Source of the DNA: Dendrocalamus latiflorus
Lineage: Eukaryota; Streptophyta; Magnoliopsida; Poales; Poaceae
DNA length: 64,000 bases
Direction of reading: 5' to 3'
NCBI GenBank assembly: GCA_017311315.1
Contig: CM029634.1
Span: 21,345,891 to 21,409,890, forward strand
This document shows, one piece after another, positions 1 through 11,599 of this stretch. Every line of letters starts with the position of its first letter. Positions within the stretch are counted from its first letter, which is position 1. The notes under the pieces were generated by a model. It saw only the letters and a list, made by a program, of their open reading frames with translations. It was not told where the DNA came from and did not search any database. The translations under genes and the position numbers were made by a program.

Positions 1-1100
1 AGAAGCTGCCAGAAAATTGTTCTTGCACTTGTTTTATGAAGCTGATTCAATAATGATTTTATTGACCAAATTTTGGAAGATGATAGCATATATTAGACAT
101 TATGAGTGTACACCATATTATTAGATTACCAGTGATACATTATAACTTTCTTCTTTCTGTGTTGGTAGAAGCTGTTGGGGGCTGTTAGTATTGAATTCTA
201 GCTTGGTCAGTGTCATGATAGTGTACACTTCTGATAATCTAATTAGCGTGGAAGAGAAGAACACGGGGAAGAAATAGATGGCGACGTGTAAGGGTATCCC
301 TAGTGCATCATATCTATAACCATATATAAACTATTCCATGTCATCTGGATACAACTATAGCAACAACACATCCAATCCATTATATCTTTGCATTAGTCCC
401 ACACAATAATTTCCATAATTAATCATCTCACCAGCTCCATCCATCATTCCCACCCTCCTTCCCCTCTCTCCCTCTCCTTTATTTCTCTCTCGTTGGTCCA
501 CAAGAACATCTTCTATTTCTTCTTCAATTCCTCTCCACCTCAGCTTTAATACTACACGGCATGCTATAGGTACAACTGATATAGAAGCATTGGGAGTGCC
601 CTATTACTTGTTATTAATCTTAATTGGTTGTATGATGTGGACTGAACAAAAATTGATTCTCTATCCTCTTTCCAGCTCATGCGCACATGCCGCTTGCGGG
701 TGGGCCCACCTTGTTGGGTATGCGGAAAGATCTGGTTGGAGACAAGACCTGGTGCAAAGTGCAATGGAATGTTAGATTATATGGTGTTACATGCAGATAA
801 AGACTAAACCTAGTGTTTTGTGCAATGGAGTCACATTAGGTGATGCAAAGTGCAATTTACTCAATATAAAAGGTGCACTTTTAGATGAATAACTTTATTT
901 GAATTTTTGATCAATATCAAGATTGACCATATCTATCAACTAAACATAGTTCCATCAAAACTATAAATTTTACGAGTTTTTCCCAAAAGTATATCATTGA
1001 ATAAATACTTTATATTTTCTTATCAAATTAAGTAAATATATTTGTCAAAGTAAGTAAATAAATATTAAACTTAAACATATAAAATATCCACACTAAAAAT
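1..1100. other. AT-rich non-coding sequence, no gene seen
   Basis: No ORF here looks protein-coding; the two short ORFs near 564-775 overlap on opposite strands and match no family I know. The sequence becomes steadily AT-rich towards 1100, where the tandem array starts. Confidence 0.5.
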
Positions 1101-1129
1101 CTTGACAATATACCATTACATAAGTTACT

Positions 1130-3245
1130 TCACTTTTTTCTCATTAATAATTGCTTAAAATTGCAAAATTTGTTTGAAATTGTGACATATTAAATGCAGT
1201 CAATATACAATCCACTTAAGACAATCCTATTAAATATGAACATAAATCTTTGTATTATATTTGAAATAAAAGTTTTCCACTTTTTTGTTCTTATTAATTG
1301 CTTACAACTAGGATATTCTCATTAAACTCTATCTTCATCTTGAGATGTTCATTGAATATGCATTGAAAACATAATAACATTATATACATATATTTATAAG
1401 AAAATCATCATAGCATATCTTAAATAAATATTTTCCATCTTTTGGTTCTTATTAATTAGTTACTAATAAGATGTTCTTATTAAAGCCATTAACAATTGAG
1501 CATAGCTACAACAATCCTCAAGACAAAAGTTCACCGAATCTACATCGAAAACATAATCACATTAAATAGTACATTTATAAGAAAACATTCATAGAATATC
1601 TGAAATAAATATTTTTCATATGTTGGTTCTTATTAATTAGTTTCTACTAAGATATTATCATTAAAGCCGCTAACAGTCGGTTACAGCTAAAAAAAATCCT
1701 CATCTTGAGAAGTTTATTGAATCTACATCAAAAACACAATCGCATTAAATTCAAACAATTATAGGAAAAATCTTCATAGGATATGTGAAATAAATATTTT
1801 TCATCTTGGTTCATACTAATTAGTTACTATTAAGATATTCCCAAAATCCATTAAATATAGGTGACAACTACAACAATCCTCATCTTGAGAAGTTCGCTTT
1901 ATCTACATCGAAAACATAATCCCATTAAATATGAACATTTATGAGAATATTTGTGCTATATGGAATAAGTATTTTCCATCTTTTGGTTCTTATTAATCAG
2001 TTACTATTAAGATTGAAAACATAATCACATTAAATATGAATATTTATAAAAAATGTTTATAGCACATTTGAAATAAATATTTTCTACATTTTGATTCTTA
2101 TTAATTATTTACTACTAACATATTCTCATTAAATCCATTAACAATCGGTTACATCCACAACAATCCTCGTCTTAAGAAATCCACCAAATTTGCATCAAAA
2201 ACATTATCACATTAAACACAAAACATTTATAAGAAAATATTTATATCACATCTACAATAAATACTTTTAATATTTTGGTTATTATTAACTAGTTATTACT
2301 AAGATATTCTAATTAAAGGCATTAACAACCGATTACAGCTACAGCAATACTCATCATGAGAAGGTCACTGAACCTTTATTGAAAATATTATCACATTAAT
2401 ACAAATATTTATTAGAAATATTAATAACACATCCGAAATAAATATTTGCCATTTTTCATTCTTATTAATTACTTACTATCAAGATATTTTTATTAAAGCC
2501 ATTAATAATCAGTTATAGCTACAACAATTCTCGTCTTGAGAAATCCACCGAATCTTCATCGAAAACATTGTCACATTAAATACTAACATTTATAAGAAAA
2601 TCTTCATATCGCATTTGAAATAATTATTTTCTATATTTTGATTCTTATTAACTAGTTACTACTAAGATATTCTCATTAAAGCCATTAATAACCATTTACA
2701 GCTACAACAATCCTCATTATGAGAAGTTCACCGAATCTGCTACGAAAACATAATCACATTAATAAAAACATTTATAAGATATCTTCATAGCACACATAAA
2801 ATAAAATATTTTTCATCTTTTGGTTCTTATTAATTAGTTATTGCCTAACTGAATTTGCATTGGGAACACAATAACATTAAATATGAACATTGATAAGAAA
2901 AATCTTCATAGCACATCTAAAATAAATATTTTCCATATTTTGGTTCTTATTAACTATTTACATTGAAAACATAATTACATGAAATACGAACATTTATAAG
3001 AAATGTTCATTAGCACATATGAAAATAACTATTTTCCATATTTTGGTTTTTATTAATTAATTATGTAAAAAACATAATTACATTAACTACAAACATTTAT
3101 AAGAAAATATGCGTAGGAGATATGAAATAAATATTTGCATATTTCTATTCTTATTAATTACTTACTACCAAGATATTCTCATTAAATGAATGAACAATCG
3201 GCTACCGTTACAACAATTATAAGTTCATTGGATATGCACTAAAAC
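1130..3245. repeat. Tandem array of a ~182-bp AT-rich satellite-like unit
   Basis: A recurring block (TTGGTTCTTATTAATTAGTT, then ACTAAGATATTCTCATTAAA, then a CATCTTGAGAAGTTCACCGA-like stretch, AAAACATAATCACATTAAA and ATTTATAAGAAAA) occurs at about 1286, 1441, 1624, 1807, 1985, 2090, 2274, 2457, 2638, 2820, 2939, 3045 and 3147. Most steps are 178-184 bp; four are 102-119 bp, so shortened monomers lacking about 75 bp are mixed in. Copies differ at many positions, so the array is not recent. No coding capacity. I do not recognise it as a named grass satellite. Confidence 0.85.
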
Positions 3246-3324
3246 CTTCAATGCTGTGTACACTAGCATGTAAACCGAGCGAATACCAACTTGTACAGAG
3301 TCGAAGACACGCCCCGCTCGGTTG

Positions 3325-3560
3325 GGCTGAAAAATAGTGGCTTATGGCTGAAATTGCACTATAGCTGACTGAAATTACACTGTAGCTGAAGGTGACTTAT
3401 TTGGTGTAATTAAATTTTAAAAAAATAAAAATAGAAAAAATATGTTAACTCATCTGAACAATACAAACAAATATGGAAAAAAAGAACCGGCAAAAAACTA
3501 AAAAAACCAAAAATTCAGAAAAAAACACAAAATTTATAAATAATATAAAATAAATCAGAA
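3325..3560 (-). mobile_element. MITE-like repeat, family C (copy 1, inverted)
   Basis: AT-rich block starting near GGTTGGGCTGAAAAATAGTGG and running through AAAAAGAACCGGCAAAAAAC to an oligo-A-rich end. It is the reverse complement of the family C copies near 22976 and 52050, which contain GTTTTTTGCCGGTTCTTTT-like sequence. No coding capacity and no clean target duplication identified. Confidence 0.5.
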
Positions 3561-3859
3561 ACTTAAGTCAAAATAAGTGGACGTTTGCCCTGCTCCACCC
3601 CACCGCACTCTCACCGACAACCGGGCCCGTAGTTGTTCCACCGCATCACCTACCCTCTCCCGAACATACCCCACCTCCGCTTTCCCGCTCACCTCCGCCA
3701 CGTGTCCCGTCCCTTCCGTTCCTTGTTTGCTTCTCTGCGCCCCCCGACCGAAATCCCCCCTTAACACCTGCCTCGCTATGCTCGGGCGAGCTCTCTCGTC
3801 TCTCTTGCTCGCTCCTGACCCCCGCTCCCCTCCTGCTCCTCACCCACCTCCTCCTCGCC

Positions 3860-3886
3860 ATGCCCGAAACCCTAAACCTAGCCTGA
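3860..3886 (+). CDS. Short upstream ORF (8 codons) in the PHD-gene leader
   Basis: ATG at 3860 opens an 8-codon frame (MPETLNLA) that stops with TGA at 3884-3886, 31 bases before the main ATG at 3918. It spans the telo-box, so its codons are partly dictated by that motif. If the transcript starts upstream of 3860 it could reduce translation of the main frame. Translation is not shown by sequence alone. Confidence 0.35.
   Translation: MPETLNLA
3867..3878 (+). promoter_or_regulatory. telo-box (AAACCCTAAACC) in the 5' leader
   Basis: AAACCCTAAACC lies 40-51 bases upstream of the ATG at 3918. AAACCCTAA telo-boxes are a known element near transcription starts of plant housekeeping and chromatin genes, bound by telomere-repeat-binding Myb-type factors. 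The motif is seen; its use here is inferred. Confidence 0.5.
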
Positions 3887-3917
3887 GCTTGAGCCCGAGC
3901 CCGATCCCCCATTCCTC

Positions 3918-4394
3918 ATGGACCGCCCACCACATCTCGACATCGACCTCAACGAGGCGCCCTCGCCGTGCGATGCCCCGCCGGCGGTTCCCCCGTCGCC
4001 GCTTCACGAGGTTGTTCCACCCATTTCGGCTCCTCCTCCTCCTCCGCCGCCGCCGCCGCCCCCGCCCCCGCCCCCGCCCCCGCCCCCGCCGCCTCCCGCC
4101 AACCCCCAGCTGTTGCTCCCGCACGAGGCCCGCGAACTGGCGCTGAGGTTCCACCAAGCGCAGTTGCTGAGGGATACAGCCGCTAGGGCCATTGCGTCGG
4201 TGGCTGCCGGGGTGCCGCTGGGGGCGCTGCCGCCGGCGCAGCACCCGGGGGAGGCGGGCTGGGGGCACTCGCCGCGCTCGTGCGCGTCCTGCGGCCGCCC
4301 CGAGATTCTAGGGGGCACCATTGTTTGCGACGCGTGCGAACGCGGGTTCCACCTCGCCTGCGTCCACGTCTGGCCGCCGCTCATGCCCCAGCCC

Positions 4395-4425
<31 letters not shown>

Positions 4426-4670
4426 CCGGACCCCCTGGCGCTCGTCGGCCTCGTGCTGCCGCGAACGAGGACTGGATGTGCCTGGAGTGTGAGATGCGCG
4501 GCGCCCGCACGAACCGGTGGAGGCTCGCCGACCTGCGGGAGGACCCCATCGCAGTCGCCGTCAGAGATGTCAGCAGGCAGTTATCTCAGCTCCCTTTTAA
4601 TCAACTTCTTATGATCGCAGCTTACTTGATCGAAAGACTTCATAGCTCTAAGAATAGCTCTAAGAAGTAG
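3918..4670 (+). CDS. MBD9: PHD-finger protein, MBD9-like N-terminal exon
   Basis: An open frame of 250 codons. In order: an acidic DLNEAPS motif at residues 10-16 (resembles an EAR-type LxLxL/DLNxxP motif); a run of over 20 prolines (about 39-60); a conserved basic/helical block (ARELALRFHQAQLLRD, 71-86); then a PHD-type zinc finger with C122, C125, C137, C140, H145, C148, C188 and C191. The finger is interrupted by a second proline run (159-170). PHD fingers read histone H3 tails; in MBD9 such a finger precedes FYRN/FYRC, MBD and bromo-type domains and works with SWR1-type remodelling. Exons for FYRN/FYRC of the same kind lie at 17259-19085, so this is probably exon 1 of a split, broken gene. 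The last ~30 codons after the conserved RDVSR (216-220) may be intron read-through: the frame ends at a TAG at 4668. It could still make a short PHD protein. Very high GC, unlike the flanks. Confidence 0.65.
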
Positions 4671-5656
4671 ATTTCCGTTTATGAAATGCTGGTACTCTGC
4701 AAACGGTAATGGTGAGACACACCGAGAGCTTTGGATTATGCTTTGAACCTTGTTATTATGGTTTATATTTGGTTCCTCGCGTGCTATGGTTAAAGACTTA
4801 CATTTGTGTTCGTTTTGCCACATGGCATAGTTAATGTAATGTTATCTTTGGATTTTATGCTCTTTTTGACTGTTGGTGCCTTTGAATCTTATTGCTTGAT
4901 AGATGCTGAAATGACTAAGTTTGAATGCTATAATTAGCACTTTGTGTCAGTGGCTTTTTAGTGCGTTAGTGAGTGCAGCATGGTGCTGCATCCTTTTTTA
5001 GCTTGTTATAGTAATTACTAAATTTAGGTGCCACACCGAGTAATTCGTGATTGTTGCATGTTTCTCCCTAATGTATTACGAAGAACAAGATAGATGAGAT
5101 AGTGCAGCTGACTTGATTCTTCAACCCTTTGGTTGGCATGATCATTGGTATTTTATTTTGTTGTAGTGTTAGCACCATTCCTTGGCCATTTGTGATTTGC
5201 ATTGTCAGTTAATTCAAGCAGGACACCCGCATGTTCGGTTCATGATAGGTACATGCATTTTGGACCCTAAGAAAGAATTTCAGATCACCTTGATGTGCAA
5301 TCCGTAGGAGAGATGTTTATAAATGTTTTTTTTGTACTTTCATTTGAAATGTATATTATTGGATTGTATTGCATTCGAATTCTGCCACCTGATCTTTCTT
5401 CTGTTATCCTAGTATGGAAATCTTGGGATAATTCTCTTTAAAATGATTAGGGATAGTTCTCTTTAAAATGATTACCTTAGTTATTTTTATTGGTGAGAAG
5501 TTGAGGTGTTTAGTTCAGGTATAGACTAAGATATTATCTATTTTGTCTTTATGGTGTTGCACTGCTACCTCTATTGAAAAGTGGCTGTTAGAAAATGGCA
5601 AGGCAAATAGCGAAGATAATCAAGAATAAAAGACACGGATTTTAACGTAGAAAACC
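4671..5656. other. Non-coding sequence after the PHD exon
   Basis: AT-rich sequence with no convincing coding frame. It is either 3' UTR of the short PHD transcript or the start of the original first intron of the MBD9-like gene. A 29-bp direct repeat (AATTCTCTTTAAAATGATTA-like) occurs near 5430 and 5457. Confidence 0.4.
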
Positions 5657-5664
5657 CTTGTGGG

Positions 5665-6347
5665 CAGTGGCGAATCCAGAGACAAAATCAAGGGTGGGCT
5701 AAACTAGATTGTCACAAACATAGTATTTTACTCTTGTGTAATTCAAATTCATACATAAATAGAAGAGAAACAAAGCAAAAGAGAAGAAATATAATGAAAG
5801 TACCTCAGTAATAGAAAGCATATCCCAAAAATATATATATATGCTTCCGGTGAGTAGAGATCAGTTATCTACATACCAAAATAAAAATAGAGAAAGAGCT
5901 AGTAGAATTAAGCTAACTTGAGATAAATGCAGCAAATATAATTTTATGCAATGAAAATTCATACTATTATTAGTGAACAGATGTTTGAATTTAAGAAAGC
6001 ATAAAATAAATTGATATATTGATTGGTTTGAAGTTGTTAGCATGCATAAAAGGATTAATCATAGCAAACATACTACTTTTCGTGGTTTCTAGTTCTCCTA
6101 TTAACACTTCATTTTCACAGCTAGCGGCTGTGTTTCTTTAATTCTCTGACTCCACATGAGTTTTCTCATTGTGCGAAATAAGTAAAGAGAAAGATAATCA
6201 AAGAGCAAGCTAGTAGATTGACAGCCGCAGCTTCTTTCCCAATCCTAATCTTCCGCAAGCCTAGCAAGCATCATAGATGTGGACGCCGGGCCACTGATAG
6301 AGGGTGGGCTTGAGCCCTACTAAGCCCCCCTGCTGAAATCGCCACTG
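5665..6347. mobile_element. Non-autonomous hAT element (683 bp) with 8-bp TSD
   Basis: The left end reads CAGTGGCGAATCC and the right end ATCGCCACTG, an imperfect terminal inverted repeat. CTTGTGGG flanks it on both sides (5657-5664 and 6348-6355), a perfect 8-bp target duplication as expected for hAT transposons. The interior is AT-rich without a transposase frame. The left TIR is shared with the hAT element at 25437-28994, which suggests one family. Bounded confidently by TIR plus TSD. Confidence 0.85.
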
Positions 6348-6355
6348 CTTGTGGG

Positions 6356-7208
6356 AAAATCACGGGCGCACAACCTGCGATGATCACTATATGAGGAGAA
6401 TTTCAAAACACAGGAGATTTACATTGAGTTGTCAACTCATCCCGTGCGGCTTACGGAGGGTATATATGGATGTGCAAAACGACTTGGAGTTGGAGAAGGA
6501 AACTTATCCGAAAAAGTGGCCTAATCCGTACCTCCGCTTCGGGCCTATTGACCCTCCGCTACCACAAACTGTCCTCCATTAGTATTATCATAATTTGAAT
6601 CACATAAATCAATAGTGGCATCCATCATCCATGTCTAGTCATTGCCAAATAATCATCTCCGAGAGACAGACTTTCCCGAATTTATAGAAGGATAAATTAA
6701 CTTTTGTGCAATGTGTTTTCTTTATCGCTGCCCTTTCATGTGTCAAGATGTAATGGAGTTCACGCAGTCTACAGAAAAGCATCATCCATTTGTTGGCACA
6801 TGAGGGCATCCCCAATGCTCCAATATGGAAGGCTCTTATAGGTGGTTTCTTCAACATTTTGGAGAGAATGTAGCAAGAGTTAAGAGTCAATGCTTAGCTA
6901 AGAACCGATGCTTGCATGGGGGTCTTGAGGGTTTGTGGGGTCACTGAAGCAAAGCCCAACATCGCCCAATATGCGAGTTTGGAGGCGGATTCGGGGATAG
7001 ATATCCGTCAGAATCGGGAACTGCCTGAGTTCTAATCTAAACTATTTGGAGAAACATACATGGGATATCTGTTATTACCCAGTCAAGAGATATGAGCCTA
7101 CAAGGAGTGAGGGGAGGAGAGGTAGATGCGTGTGAATGGATTGTAGTACGAGTACCTTGATGCGCTCATTTGGGACAACATTGTTGATGTTGGAGATGTA
7201 GAGCTTGG
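6356..7208. other. Non-coding sequence, nothing recognised
   Basis: Short ORFs only, none with a family resemblance. No TIR or LTR signature was found. Confidence 0.4.
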
Positions 7209-7218
7209 TGCTCGTACC

Positions 7219-7910
7219 CAAGGATAAAAAAACCGGTACCGGGGCGAATCCCGGCCGCCGGGCGGTACCGGTAACCGGCCGGTTACCGGAAATCCCGGTT
7301 TCAAACCGGATGAAATTTGGCAAATTGTTTTTTTTGGCGGGGCGGGAGGAGACCGGTAACCCGGTTACCGGTTTTACCGGTGAGAAAACCGGTGGAATGA
7401 GTATGGAAAAGCTGCTGCTGCTGCTGTTAGCAATTAATCCTGTGAGCATGTAGTCTCTTAGTATTCATGCATTGCTTAAGTGCTGCGCATGCCTTGTCTC
7501 TTGGAGTCTTGTGCATGCATGTGCATGCCATTTAAACTCTGCATGTATTCCATGCGCTGCAGTTATTATCTCTTAGTATACTGCGCACATACTGCTTGCT
7601 TTAAATCTCCATGCATGCCTTTAAATCTCCGTGCATGCGCCGCTTTAAATCTCCATGCATGCCTTTAAATCTCCATGCATGCGCAGCTTTAAATCTCCAT
7701 GCATGCGCAGCTTTAAATCTCCATGCAATACATGCAGGAAATCAATTTATTAGTGTTAATAATGTAAATATCATTAGGGAAATCAATTTTTACATTCAAA
7801 AGTTTAAATTTGAATTAAATAAAAAACCAGCGGTTTTTTATCTCCCGGTCCACACCGGTAAAACCGGTTACCGGCGGTAACTGGCCGGTTACCGCCGGTA
7901 TTTGGAACCA
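7219..7910. mobile_element. Non-autonomous DNA transposon (hAT- or Mutator-like) with 10-bp TSD
   Basis: TGCTCGTACC occurs at 7209-7218 and again at 7911-7920, a perfect 10-bp direct repeat bracketing 692 bp. Both ends are made of ACCGGT-type palindromes: AAAAAAACCGGTACCGG on the left, and CCGGTAAAACCGG and GGTAACTGGCCGG on the right, so the ends are imperfectly inverted. The TSD length suits a Mutator-like element (8-11 bp); a hAT with 8 bp plus two chance matches is also possible. No transposase. The middle holds the CATGCATG array. Confidence 0.7.
7598..7728 (+). repeat. Minisatellite of CTTTAAATCTCCATGCATGC units
   Basis: About six copies of CTTTAAATCTCCATGCATGC, some followed by GCAG or GCCG, so the spacing alternates between 20 and 24 bp. 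Each unit carries a CATGCATG palindrome, the core of the RY (Sph) element read by B3-domain seed regulators in plants. The array lies inside the transposon at 7219-7910. Confidence 0.85.
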
Positions 7911-7920
7911 TGCTCGTACC

Positions 7921-8270
7921 GATGCCCCCTTCTGCGCACGAATCCATACACCATGGCCATTGGCTGGGCCTGACAGGATCTTCCCCCAAAATTGCACATA
8001 TTCATCATAGATTGGAACGTGATGACAAATTGGCACAACTGATCCCATAGTGAATGGAATATTAGCACGGATACATCACAAATGGGAATGAGATGGTGGG
8101 TTTAATTAGGAGAGTAGAGTAGAGAAATTGCTTCCTTTTTCTAGTTTCAACATTTTTGCAACTTTTAGGGCATCGCGTGCATTGGAGCAAAAGAATGCAA
8201 AGCAACTTCCAATGCTTGGGCCTTGTTGGGCTTTGCTTCACGTGGCTTCAAATGGCATGATAAACGGGCT
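7921..8270. other. Non-coding sequence, nothing recognised
   Basis: No conserved frame. It runs directly into the 147-bp tandem duplication. Confidence 0.4.
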
Positions 8271-8564
8271 GCCATTAGGAGCTCTATTCTTGTGCACTTT
8301 AACTAATAATTAAGAATTTAAAATCCTCTTCCCCTCAAAAAACAAAATTATCCACAAAAAGATATTTAAGATCTTCCTCAAATGATATGAATTAACTTGT
8401 TGAAATCCAACAATGTTGCCATTAGGAGCTCTATTCTTGTGCATTTTAACTAATAATTAAGAATTTAAGATCCTCTTCCCCTCAAAAAACAAAATTATCC
8501 ACAAAAAGATATTTAAGATCTTCCTCAAATGGGATGAATTAACTTGTTGAAATCCAACAATGTT
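8271..8564 (+). repeat. Tandem duplication, 147 bp x 2
   Basis: The block from GCCATTAGGAGCTCTATTC to AAATCCAACAATGTT is repeated head-to-tail with a period of 147 bp (8271 and 8418). The copies differ at only a few bases, so the duplication is fairly recent. No coding content. Confidence 0.9.
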
Positions 8565-8768
8565 GTTGCCTGTTGGATATATACGATTGACTGATCAATG
8601 TTATGTGCACTATATATGATCTTTGTGTTTACGCATAACATTTGACCAAATATTTGCTACTATACTTGAATTCAATATGTATTTGGGATCGACATTATCC
8701 GCATTCGTATTTGTATCCGTCACTATTCGTGTCCGAGTCTAAATTCAAGAAAAGATGTGGTATATGAT

Positions 8769-8899
8769 ATAGGATGAGTGATATTTGACCGTATCCGACC
8801 CGATTACACCCTAATCACACCTACGTTGGTATAGGATATAGGATGAGTGATATTCGATTGTATCCGACCCCATTACACCCCTAATCACACCTATGTTGG
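8769..8899 (+). repeat. Tandem duplication, ~69 bp x 2
   Basis: ATAGGATGAGTGATATT...GTATCCGACC...ATTACACC...TAATCACACCTA...GTTGG is repeated with a period of about 69 bp (8769 and 8838), with a few substitutions and a one-base indel. Confidence 0.85.
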
Positions 8900-10253
8900 G
8901 GGCGTGATGGCAACGTTGGATAAGATAGAGTAGCAATAGGCGTCATGTGATGTTGTGATGCCCGCGCTACTGTTGGCCCTTGTTGCTGTTGTCTCCTCCA
9001 CTGATCATGTCGCCTTTGGCTTCACCATTGGTGACTTTGCCAAGAAAAAGAAAACCGCTGTCATCTCACGGCTGTCTTCTCCACGTCTCAGGCTTGTGCC
9101 ATGCTGTTGACACTACGAAGCAAAATGGGTGTCATGTGTGGGATTGCTACATTGTCATATGTTTCCCATCTGCATCACATTCTGTGCTAGCAAGGGCGTC
9201 GCTGCTGCCCTGCTCCGGTTGCCCCTGCCATTGGCAATTTCCTCGACGTTAGGTCTTCAACCATGGCCGCCACCCTACAGCTCGAGTGTTGAGTTGTGTG
9301 TCCACGAGGCGTGTGATGTTATGGCAACCAATCCTCAGGATTGAGGGATTCTTGGTTAGCCGCCTAATTATGTATTTCCATGTTCTTTAGATTGTTATCC
9401 TTCCTAGTGGTCTACATCTCTCAAATGGAATTATTAGGAGGCCTTCTCCATGTGAAGGGAAGAGCCTATGCTTGGCATTTTGGCAAAGACACAATGAAGT
9501 AGAATTCTCACCAAGTATATAGTCTCTCCCTAGTTTCTCTCTACTTGTGTCCTCTCCCTTGAAGCCGCTGCCATCCGACCTTATCCCTGTAATATAGGGA
9601 TTGAGTTATATATATCCAGGGTGGACCCAGATAAACAAAAAGAGTAAGTAGCAAACACAAAATGTAGAATATTTGAAACACCATATAACTGAAGTGTAAC
9701 ACTTGGCTTGTGTCTAGTGGCCCATGTGGCCCAAATGGAGTTGTGATGGTGGGTTTAGCCCCACATTGGTTGTCTAAATGGTGTCCAAACACACAAAGAT
9801 CCGGACTTTACCCTTTCGTTAGCTTTCTGATTAGTTCGCACATTCTTTACCCTTTCATTAGCTTTCCATGTGATTAAAACAATGCCTTAGCTAAGTTTCC
9901 GTTATTAAACTATTTGGATGTAATATATAGCATATATGTGCTTTCTTGTAACATGTATTGCTTTCTTTTTCTGGAAGCTGGTTGTGCAGAGAATGTTTAC
10001 CACTAGTATTGGATGATTTTCTGTTGACAAACTCAATATAGGTCATAGCTCTCCATGCTTCAATGACTGTGATTTTCTTGATATGCATGTTGAATCAGTG
10101 ATGGATTCGAATCTGACTTGAAGACTCCAATTAGACTTTGCACTAATGTTACTGTGATTTAATCGCTTTCTATTTTAGTTATGTTGTTCTATAAATATTT
10201 GCAATACTTTTGGAGATTGGGCTGTGGTCATAGGTCTGTGTACTTGAGAAAGT
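8900..10253. other. Non-coding sequence, nothing recognised
   Basis: Short ORFs on both strands (for example 8980-9252) overlap each other and show no family motif. No element boundaries were identified. Confidence 0.35.
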
Positions 10254-10369
10254 GTTCAACTAGCTATCCGGACATTGAAATTGTTCTACAGGGTGTCCGC
10301 ATGTCGCAATTGTTCAGCTAGGTGTATGTACGTCGAAATTGTTCACCTAGGTGTCTGTATGTAAAAAAT
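10254..10369 (+). repeat. Minisatellite, 29 bp x 4
   Basis: Four consecutive 29-bp units begin GTTCAACTAG, GTTCTACAGG, GTTCAGCTAG and GTTCACCTAG, each followed by a GTGTNYGTAYGTCGAAATT-like half. A partial fifth unit (GTTCGG) follows at 10370. Confidence 0.85.
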
Positions 10370-11599
10370 GTTCGGCCAGAGTTATTAAAAAAAAGTCTGG
10401 CCAGACATACTTAATGGAATGGTGACATGGAATTTTTAACATACATATTTTGTTTTAATGATGGCACATTTTTCTTGTGTTCCTGTATGGAGTTGATGGA
10501 CTGAGTCCATACTCTAGTACCCTCCCCTTTATATATAACCTATTGTCCTAATAACCCGTCTCCTTAATAAAAAAAATAGAATAGGAGGAAAAAAAAAGAG
10601 AGAACCCCTAAGTCCCTAACTTGCCCTTACCATTCTTGTGGGAATCTACGCTGAAGTCTCGCTTCAGCTGATGGGAGATTAGGTGATCACAAACCTGTGT
10701 ATCTTGAGGTATCAAATTTTTTTTGGTTTGGTGGTTGTTGGGGGGGGGGGGGGGGGCGCTAGGATGCTGGGATACACCGATACTGCAATAATCCATGTCC
10801 CCAAAAACACTGATACGATAATACGTGTGTGTGTATATATATATAATAAAAAAATAGAGAAACATACATGAGATATGGTACGTCACACACAAATAGACAT
10901 AAAAGAGACAAATAACAAAGAAAATGAAGAAGCAAATGGGCCAGCTCATCCTGCAGGCCCATCAGCCCATAGCAAGCGACTTAGGGCATCTAGTCTACTA
11001 CTACCCCAAACATCTCCACAATTGTGCGCTTCTATTCCTGCTGGCCGCAGCCATATATCTTGCATCCTAGCCGTTGCTGCCCTCACTAGCTCCTGGTTGC
11101 CTGGGACTATACCACACTACCACAGCCAAGAGGGGAGAGGACTAGTGGGAGGACTCACCGTGCATGAGGACCAGGGACGCTGCCGCGTCGTCAGGGGGAG
11201 GGGTGCCATGTGCCACCGTCTATAGGGGAGAGGAATATTGGCATGGGAGCCTAGGGGAAGAGAGGAGTAGACGGTGGTGTGGGGGCGAGATGGGAATGAG
11301 AAGGGGCTACGGGATGGAAATAAATGATTCTAGCGCTTCCTTTCGAGTTCGTAGAGGTATTTGATTGAGAAGTATCGGGAAGTATTTCCTTTTTTTTTTG
11401 GAAAATAGGAAATTCACTGATACGGGCAAGATACGTATCCGGCCGTATCAGGGATTCGACACTGATATGCCGGTTTTCTAAAGTATCCGTGTAACTGGGG
11501 GGGGGGGGGCAGATTTGATCTGCATGGTGCATATAGGATTTCAAACTTGATGCCTACTGGTGTTGCAAACAAACATCCAACTTCAATGTCTTGCTATCT
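10370..11599. other. Non-coding sequence with homopolymer G tracts
   Basis: No convincing gene. G tracts occur at about 10740-10756 and 11499-11510, and a (TA)n/(TG)n tract near 10825-10845. Repeated TATCGG/GATACG-type motifs around 11370-11490 hint at a decayed repeat, but I could not bound it. Confidence 0.35.

Noticed and set aside
1130..3245. CRISPR-like array
   Set aside because: Repeats are long, diverged and directly adjacent, without unique spacers; a eukaryotic satellite.
3577..4549. Long proline- and arginine-rich ORFs overlapping the PHD exon on both strands
   Set aside because: Shadows of the GC-rich, proline-coding frame at 3918; no domains and no conserved pattern.
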